Source: Spirochaetia bacterium
GTDB lineage: Bacteria; Spirochaetota; Spirochaetia; Sphaerochaetales; Sphaerochaetaceae
Reading direction: 5' to 3'
Length of the DNA stretch: 64,000 bases
Assembly (NCBI GenBank): GCA_022482625.1
Contig: JAKVOU010000001.1
Coordinates: forward strand, 62,001-126,000
Shown: one piece after another, positions 59,328 through 64,000 of the stretch
How the letters are laid out: every line of letters begins with the position of its first letter
Numbering within the stretch: position 1 is the stretch's first letter
Position numbers and translations under genes: made by a program
Notes under the pieces: model-generated
Seen by the model: only the letters and a program-made list of their open reading frames with translations
Told to the model about the DNA's origin: nothing
Databases searched by the model: none

Positions 59328-60835
59328 GCGTCCTGATCACTGTCCTTGATGGCAAGGAATTCATCGAATTGTCCGGCTACCATGGGATCCTGTCTGTCCT
59401 GCCGTACCAAACCGATTACCAGCATTACCAGAAGAGCAATGATAAAACCAGGCAACAGTTCATATACATCGAATATACCGCCTGACAGCTGTTTCCAGAT
59501 GACAACGGTAACGAATCCTGAAATCATACCGGCTATAGCACCTTCCCTGGATGCCTTTTTCCAGAAGAGAGAGAGGAGGATCACAGGTCCGAAGGATGCT
59601 CCGAAACCTGCCCAGGCATAGGAGACGACATCGAAGATTGATGAAGTAGGATCCATGGCCAGCAATCCGGCAATCAAGGCAACGGTAAGTACGGTAATCC
59701 TGGATACCAGAAGGGTCTCCTTGTCGCTTGCATCCTTTCTGAGCAGTGCTTTGTACACATCCTTGCTGAAGGCTGAAGCTGCTACCAGCAGCTGTGAATC
59801 GGCAGTGGACATACTGGCGGCCAAGATTCCACAGAGGAAAATACCGGCAATGAAAGCAGGGAACAGCCTTTGCATGCTGATGATGAAGACTTTTTCCGCT
59901 TCGGCTTGGCTTGCAAAGGTGGTCGGAGCAAGGAATGCGTGTCCGATTACTCCCATGAGCAATGCTGCAATGAGGGCAATTACGACCCAGACCATGGCAA
60001 TTCTTCTTGAGGTTTTTATTTCCTTGTTGCTCCTGATTGCCATGAAGCGTACAAGGATATGAGGCATGCCGCAATAACCCAGTCCCCATGCCAGTGCCGA
60101 GACAATCTGCATGAACCCGAAGCTTGGTCCACTCTTTGCAAAGGGCGTGATGAATTCCTGTCCTATGGATGCAACTGCCGCATAGGTCTTGTCAAAACCA
60201 CCAAGGGCCGCTGTAGCAAAAAGCACGGTGGAAATCAAGGCTATGAACATCAGAATACCCTGTATGAAGTCAGTTGAGACGACTGCAAGGAAGCCTCCTA
60301 GGAGCGTGTATCCCAGAATGACTGCCACGCCGAGCAGAAGAGCTACGGGGTAGCTGAGCCCGAAGACACTGTTGAAGAGCTTTGCACAGGTAAGGAACCC
60401 GCTTGCTGTATAGACGGTAAAGAAAATAAGGATCAATATGGAAGCAATGGTTGAAAGTATATGCTTTTCATCATGGAACCGATTGGTCAGATATTCGGGA
60501 ATAGTGATGGAGTTCCCAGCATGTATGGAATATTTCCGAAGTCTTTTTGCAACGAAAAGCCAGTTGAGGTAAGTACCCACGCTGAGGCCCAGAGCAGTCC
60601 AGAAAGCTTCCTTGAGCCCTAGAAAACAAGCCAGTCCCGGTAGTCCCATGAGAAGCCATCCTGACATGTCTGATGCTTCGGCCGAAAGTGCCGTAAACCA
60701 AGGTCCTAGTTGTCTCCCCGCCAAAAAGTAATCGTCGGCATCGGAATTCTTGCCATAAGATTTTATGCCGATGACAATGAGGATGACTAGGTAGATTGCG
60801 AAAGCCAGGATTGTGGCTACCATGGATGATTTCAT
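59324..60835 (-). CDS. putP: Sodium/proline symporter
   Basis: A 503-residue SSS-family transporter with about 13 spans. AGRQLGPWFTALSAEASDMSGWLLMGLPG is the PutP N-terminal signature, and LSTIASILILIFFTVYTASGF and AAVASIGQEF are typical. AASMSTADSQLLVAASAFSKDVYK holds the Na+-site serines. The start at 60835 follows AAAGGAG. Proline uptake fits amino-acid use by the cell. Confidence 0.92.
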   Translation of the reverse strand: MKSSMVATILAFAIYLVILIVIGIKSYGKNSDADDYFLAGRQLGPWFTALSAEASDMSGWLLMGLPGLACFLGLKEAFWTALGLSVGTYLNWLFVAKRLRKYSIHAGNSITIPEYLTNRFHDEKHILSTIASILILIFFTVYTASGFLTCAKLFNSVFGLSYPVALLLGVAVILGYTLLGGFLAVVSTDFIQGILMFIALISTVLFATAALGGFDKTYAAVASIGQEFITPFAKSGPSFGFMQIVSALAWGLGYCGMPHILVRFMAIRSNKEIKTSRRIAMVWVVIALIAALLMGVIGHAFLAPTTFASQAEAEKVFIISMQRLFPAFIAGIFLCGILAASMSTADSQLLVAASAFSKDVYKALLRKDASDKETLLVSRITVLTVALIAGLLAMDPTSSIFDVVSYAWAGFGASFGPVILLSLFWKKASREGAIAGMISGFVTVVIWKQLSGGIFDVYELLPGFIIALLVMLVIGLVRQDRQDPMVAGQFDEFLAIKDSDQDA

Positions 60836-60864
60836 AACTTGCTCCTTTCCTGTATTGTCGAAAG

Positions 60865-60892
60865 AATATAAGGAAAAGACCTCTTTTTGCAA
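60865..60892 (-). promoter_or_regulatory. putP promoter
   Basis: On the minus strand, TTGCAA (60892-60887), a 16-bp spacer, TATATT (60870-60865), about 30 bases before the ATG. The plus-strand remainder (60893-61156) is AT-rich and holds only a small TGCCTCCTGAGGCA palindrome (61030-61043) followed by Ts. Confidence 0.55.
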
Positions 60893-61156
60893 GGGAAATT
60901 GAATTATTTATGCAAACTAATGTATAAATATACATGAAATTTCTTTGTTTTTTCTTTGCATATCTTTTGTTCCAAGTTAATTACATGTTGTGGGGAAAGT
61001 GTTGCAAATTCATGAAAAAGGCTATTGGTTGCCTCCTGAGGCATGTTTTTCTGTTTGGTTACATCCAAACTACATATTTCTTCATGTCATTGCCATTTAC
61101 TTTTGAAGGCTTAGGATTTATCGTTTTTATGATAACTGATAACAAGGAGCATCGAA

Positions 61157-61615
61157 ATGAAAAAGTGTGCAGTATGGACGTTGGTTTTCAGTGCCATTGC
61201 CCTGGTGCTGGGAATTGTCCTTGATGTAAATGCCTTCAGATTGGCTTCGACACCGATTACGATCCAACAGTATGCCGGTGGCTTCGCAATGGGGCCAGGG
61301 TTCGGTGGTGCCATCGGTATTGGTTTTTCCTCATTGTCCCTGATGCTGTTGATCTTAGGTAGCAGCCTGTTGGTATGTGCAGTCTGTCTGCTGGGAATTT
61401 CAGTCTATTGTTTCGCACATAGCACTGAGTCCTACGGAAAGAAGAGTCATGCTCCTCTTTTTCACAAGACAAACAAGAAGCAGACAAGGACATCGGTTGC
61501 TGAAACCAAGGCACAGCCTTCAGTCCCTCCTGTAAGCCAGCCAGTTCAGGCTCCTGCAGCGGCACAGCCGGTCCAGGAACCCTCTGCCATGACAGAGGAA
61601 CCACAAGACAAATAA
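61157..61615 (+). CDS. Small membrane protein with Pro/Gln-rich tail
   Basis: A 152-residue protein I do not recognise. Two hydrophobic spans (AVWTLVFSAIALVLGIVLDV and LMLLILGSSLLVCAVCLLGI) enclose a Gly-rich loop (GGFAMGPGFGGAIGIGF). The C-terminal third is polar and low-complexity (PPVSQPVQAPAAAQPVQEP). AAGGAG precedes the ATG. Monocistronic. Confidence 0.65.
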   Translation: MKKCAVWTLVFSAIALVLGIVLDVNAFRLASTPITIQQYAGGFAMGPGFGGAIGIGFSSLSLMLLILGSSLLVCAVCLLGISVYCFAHSTESYGKKSHAPLFHKTNKKQTRTSVAETKAQPSVPPVSQPVQAPAAAQPVQEPSAMTEEPQDK

Positions 61616-61636
61616 AGCCAACACCGTTTGTCATAC

Positions 61637-61680
61637 AAAAACAGGCCGGGATTGAACAGTTGATGTTCGTTCCCGGTCTG
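61637..61680 (-). terminator. Terminator of the nitrogenase-like/binding-protein operon
   Basis: CAGGCCGGGA (61642-61651)/TCCCGGTCTG (61671-61680), a 10-bp stem with one G-T pair; read on the minus strand it is followed by TTTTTG. It lies 35 bases beyond the binding-protein stop. Confidence 0.75.
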
Positions 61681-61715
61681 CTTTACTAACGGAAGCCTGC
61701 AATGCAATTGGTTGG

Positions 61716-62861
61716 TTACTGGGCTCTTACCTGATAGCCATTGGCTGCAGCCCTGTTTGCGTTGAACATTGTTGTAATCTGTTCATCGCTGAGGTTGATA
61801 CCGTAGATGTCATGGTAGTATTTCCTTGTTTCCTGAGGGATGTTGATATCTTCGAAAAGATCAGGATAAACTTTCTTTGCCATCCATAGCAGGGTAATCG
61901 GAGTATCGACGCCGGGAGTGTAGCTTCTGTAGCTGCCAAGTGGCATCTTGAAAACCTGCTTGTTTTCGACTGCTTTGATCTTGCTCCAGTCGTCACTTCC
62001 GATGGCATTGTTGTACAGATCTTCAGGCTCCGCAGAGGTGAAGTTCGTAATGAAGATGGCATCTGGGTTCCATGCGTAGACCTGCTCCATGGTAATTACC
62101 GCATTGGAATTACCCAGCTGTACGCCTTCTGCGATATTCTTGGCGCCGACTGCATTTGCCCACCATTGTCCGAAGAAGTGCTTGCCGGAGGTAATCATCT
62201 TCTTGTCGTTGTAGAGGAAGAGGAACAGTACTTGTTTCTTCTGGGTGTCGGTCAAGCCTGCTGTACGTTTCTCGATCATTGCCTTCGTATCCTTGCTGTA
62301 TTTGTCTACCTTCTCTGCGACATTCCCATGGTCGGGGTACAGCTTTCCCAGTATGTCAGTCCACTGTCTATAGGTTTCCAGTACGTCATAATCCCATTTT
62401 ATGGCAGAGACGCCCACAGCCTTGAAACCAGCCTGTCTGAGCTTTTCTCCCTGGGACTTTGACTCTGCATTGTACAGTACCACATCTGGATTGAGTTTCA
62501 TCAGCTCTTCAACGTTGAGATCTGCACCCTGCATGAAGCCTGTGGAAATGTTCAGGAAATCAGGATAAAGCTGTCCCAAGAGACCATTCTTTGCAGCACT
62601 CATGCTGGTCGGATGTATGCCGACGATCGTCTTGCTGCTGTTGAGGAATACGGTCATGACGGATGGAAGCGGATAGATATCAGTAATGGCTACCCGTTGA
62701 GGATTGAGCTTGACTGTGGTGACATCACCGTTGTTGTCTGTAATATCTACCATTTGCTGTGTAGCAGCTGCAGGGGCCTCCTGCTGTGCTTGCCCGAAAA
62801 GCGGTGTCATTAGGATTGCTGCTGTCAGCAGCAAGGTAATTGACTGTTTCTTCATGTTCAT
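61716..62861 (-). CDS. ABC transporter substrate-binding protein, siderophore/corrinoid type
   Basis: A 381-residue periplasmic protein of the BtuF/FhuD family. The signal peptide (SITLLLTAAILMTPLFGQA) has no lipobox. Family features: PQRVAITDIYPLPSVMTVFL, IVGIHPTSM, LNVEELMKLNPDVVLYNAE, GGKHFFGQWWANAVGAKNIAEG-like WWANAVGAKNIA, AWNPDAIFITNF and KAVENKQVFKMPLG. The ligand is probably a metal chelate, a corrinoid or another metallo-cofactor. It lies 12 bases after the nitrogenase-like gene in the same operon and AGGAG precedes its ATG; permease and ATPase genes are not in the window. Confidence 0.88.
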   Translation of the reverse strand: MNMKKQSITLLLTAAILMTPLFGQAQQEAPAAATQQMVDITDNNGDVTTVKLNPQRVAITDIYPLPSVMTVFLNSSKTIVGIHPTSMSAAKNGLLGQLYPDFLNISTGFMQGADLNVEELMKLNPDVVLYNAESKSQGEKLRQAGFKAVGVSAIKWDYDVLETYRQWTDILGKLYPDHGNVAEKVDKYSKDTKAMIEKRTAGLTDTQKKQVLFLFLYNDKKMITSGKHFFGQWWANAVGAKNIAEGVQLGNSNAVITMEQVYAWNPDAIFITNFTSAEPEDLYNNAIGSDDWSKIKAVENKQVFKMPLGSYRSYTPGVDTPITLLWMAKKVYPDLFEDINIPQETRKYYHDIYGINLSDEQITTMFNANRAAANGYQVRAQ

Positions 62862-62873
62862 CTTTTTTCTCTC

Positions 62874-64000
62874 CTATGTGTCCAACTGATTTGCCAATAG
62901 CCATGCATTGCCTTTCCCATCGGACAAAGACGGTACCTCATCGGTATACATCCTGCCTGAAAAAGCAAAGTGCGGGACTCTGACAAATCGTGTATGTGCA
63001 TTTGTGATGTACTTGAATGTCGGATCTCCGATGACAAGTTCCATATGTTCAAGTTCCCTCTGAAGTTCCTCTTCTCCCTCACCCAAGTAATCCTGTTTTG
63101 ACAGTACGTTGCCTTCATCCTCCAGGAGAGTACCTACCTTTGCCGGATAAGGAAGCAATGCCGCAAGGGCAAGGCTTTGTACCGGTTCTCCCAAGACGAT
63201 GGCTGTTGCCGTGCCCGGTTTTCTTTTTTCTGTGAGACGTTCTTTCCATATGGCACGTAGTTGCCGGTCATCTTCCCCGGACATTGCACGTTTGAGCAAC
63301 GAGACGAGTGCGTCTGCACCTTTCTTGCCGAAGGGAAGGGCTATGATGTAGGGAGTACCAAAGCGTTCTTTGAAATATTTTGCCACCTTGAGCCCGACGG
63401 AAGATATGACAAGATTACAGGCTGCGCTTCCTGCCTGTGCCATTTCCTCAGGACGGCTGCCCATGGCCCAGACGGACAGTACTTTCATGCCTCTTGCCTC
63501 AAGGCTTCTTTGTATGTCCGATACGATATCCTGACGGGCAAAATCAAGCGGAGTGGCTCCAAGGATATTGATCGTGCCCGGAAGTTTGTCTGCTGTATCA
63601 ACGACAAAGCGTTTTGCCCATTCAAGCAAAGCAACCGATGCTCCCTGGATGTAGCTTTGCATGCCATCGGTTGCAATACCGAAGGTAGGGATGCCCGTTT
63701 TATGTTCTATTATACCTGCCAAGGCCTTGATATCCTGTCCCATCATCATGGGAATGGGAGAAGGCGCAAGGGCGATGAAACGGGGATGTTGTTCCTTTGC
63801 CGTAGTGACACAGTCATCGATGAGCTTGCTTTCATTGCCAAGTATGGCGTCATATTCCATCAGGCCTGAAAGGTAGATCCTTGATGGCATAGTGTACCAT
63901 CTGGGTTCATCATGGGTATTATAGGTACTGTTGCATCCTGAAGGATCATGTATGACGCTCATGCCGTCCAGCTCATAAAGGGCGGAACAGACTCCCGAGG
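62874..64000 (-). CDS. Nitrogenase component-1-like protein, partial at window edge
   Basis: At least 375 residues; the frame is open to the window end, so the true start is outside. The visible N-terminal part runs SGVCSALYELDGMSVIHD, then PSGCNSTYNTHDEPRWY. The Cys in GVCSA and GCN are placed like the Fe-S cluster ligands of NifD/NifK, and a third Cys is in GSAACNLVISSVG. EYDAILGNESKLIDD, IALAPSPIPMMMGQDIKAL and GIPTFGIATDGMQSYIQG follow the component-1 fold. The NifD cofactor-site Cys/His pattern is not evident, so it is not a true nitrogenase. It is in an operon with a BtuF/FhuD-type binding protein; a NifH-like partner would be expected upstream. Function unknown. Confidence 0.8.
   Translation of the reverse strand, partial: SGVCSALYELDGMSVIHDPSGCNSTYNTHDEPRWYTMPSRIYLSGLMEYDAILGNESKLIDDCVTTAKEQHPRFIALAPSPIPMMMGQDIKALAGIIEHKTGIPTFGIATDGMQSYIQGASVALLEWAKRFVVDTADKLPGTINILGATPLDFARQDIVSDIQRSLEARGMKVLSVWAMGSRPEEMAQAGSAACNLVISSVGLKVAKYFKERFGTPYIIALPFGKKGADALVSLLKRAMSGEDDRQLRAIWKERLTEKRKPGTATAIVLGEPVQSLALAALLPYPAKVGTLLEDEGNVLSKQDYLGEGEEELQRELEHMELVIGDPTFKYITNAHTRFVRVPHFAFSGRMYTDEVPSLSDGKGNAWLLANQLDT

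Noticed and set aside
59460-60089. 209-codon frame inside putP on the same strand
   Set aside because: Overlapping alternative frame of a conserved transporter; Cys/Arg/Ser-rich nonsense composition.
63261-63869. 202-codon plus-strand open frame opposite the nitrogenase-like gene
   Set aside because: Antisense to a gene with clear family motifs; the product is Cys/His-rich with no recognisable pattern and no ribosome-binding site.
1-64000. tRNA, rRNA, CRISPR arrays or prophage
   Set aside because: No cloverleaf-like GTTCRA arms, no rRNA-like stretches, no regularly spaced repeats and no phage structural genes were seen by eye.

Overview
The window reads as chromosome from an anaerobic, fermentative, Gram-negative bacterium, most likely a spirochaete of the Sphaerochaeta/Treponema group. 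This is an inference, because no rRNA is present. It rests on a PPi-dependent phosphofructokinase, a VanH-type D-lactate dehydrogenase, a minimal SufBC pair, several AMP-forming acyl-CoA synthetases, outer-membrane beta-barrels, and the mature N-termini of its exported proteins. Genes are dense and on both strands. Many lie in short operons with 4-11 bp overlaps and convergent genes whose stop codons touch. I saw no tRNA, rRNA, CRISPR array or prophage.

Layout. 0.1-4.4 kb: rpoZ-miaA, an IscR-like Rrf2 regulator, a phosphoesterase, a DUF434 protein and cysK. 4.4-9.7 kb (minus): folC, rqcH, a Memo-like protein and an unknown membrane protein in one operon. 9.9-12.9 kb: acyl-CoA synthetase, yhbY, lemA. 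12.9-16.5 kb (minus): a frameshifted polysaccharide flippase, then the potassium-uptake pair ktrB-ktrA. 16.7-18.7 kb (minus): a GH32 sucrose/fructan hydrolase and a flavodoxin. 19.0-21.8 kb: an AT-rich accessory island with a SecB-like chaperone, a DUF6575-like protein, a damaged third gene, a decayed IS1595-type transposase and a SAP/DUF6434 protein. 22-25.6 kb: TetR, an AraC gene broken by a stop codon, a serine hydrolase and a PARG-like macrodomain protein. 25.6-31.7 kb: pfp, yaiI, cstA, an acetyltransferase and an EamA exporter.

32.0-36.2 kb: a complete LacI-controlled sugar ABC importer without its ATPase. The same operator overlaps the -35 box of both the importer and the lacI promoters. 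36.4-38.6 kb: tandem paralogous outer-membrane proteins behind a 30-bp inverted repeat. 39-43.4 kb (minus): D-lactate dehydrogenase, sufC-sufB, asnS. 43.8-50.4 kb (plus): two acyl-CoA synthetases enclosing an ArsC/Spx-like protein and a metallo-beta-lactamase-fold protein, then DAHP synthase and a DJ-1 protein. 51-54.6 kb: a second cysK, an OGG-like glycosylase, hemA and a cytidylate-kinase-like gene. 54.7-64 kb: a BASS transporter, a two-repeat FKBP, an MtnA-like/MtnP-like salvage pair, putP, a small membrane protein, and, at the right edge, a siderophore/corrinoid-type binding protein in an operon with a nitrogenase-like component-1 protein that runs off the window.

Most noteworthy are the nitrogenase-like/ABC operon at the right edge, the SecB-like cassette, three promoters placed so that the mRNAs would be leaderless (DUF434, ktrB, lacI), and several lesions or control elements that can be read directly (flippase frameshift, AraC TGA, an 8-codon mini-ORF before asnS).
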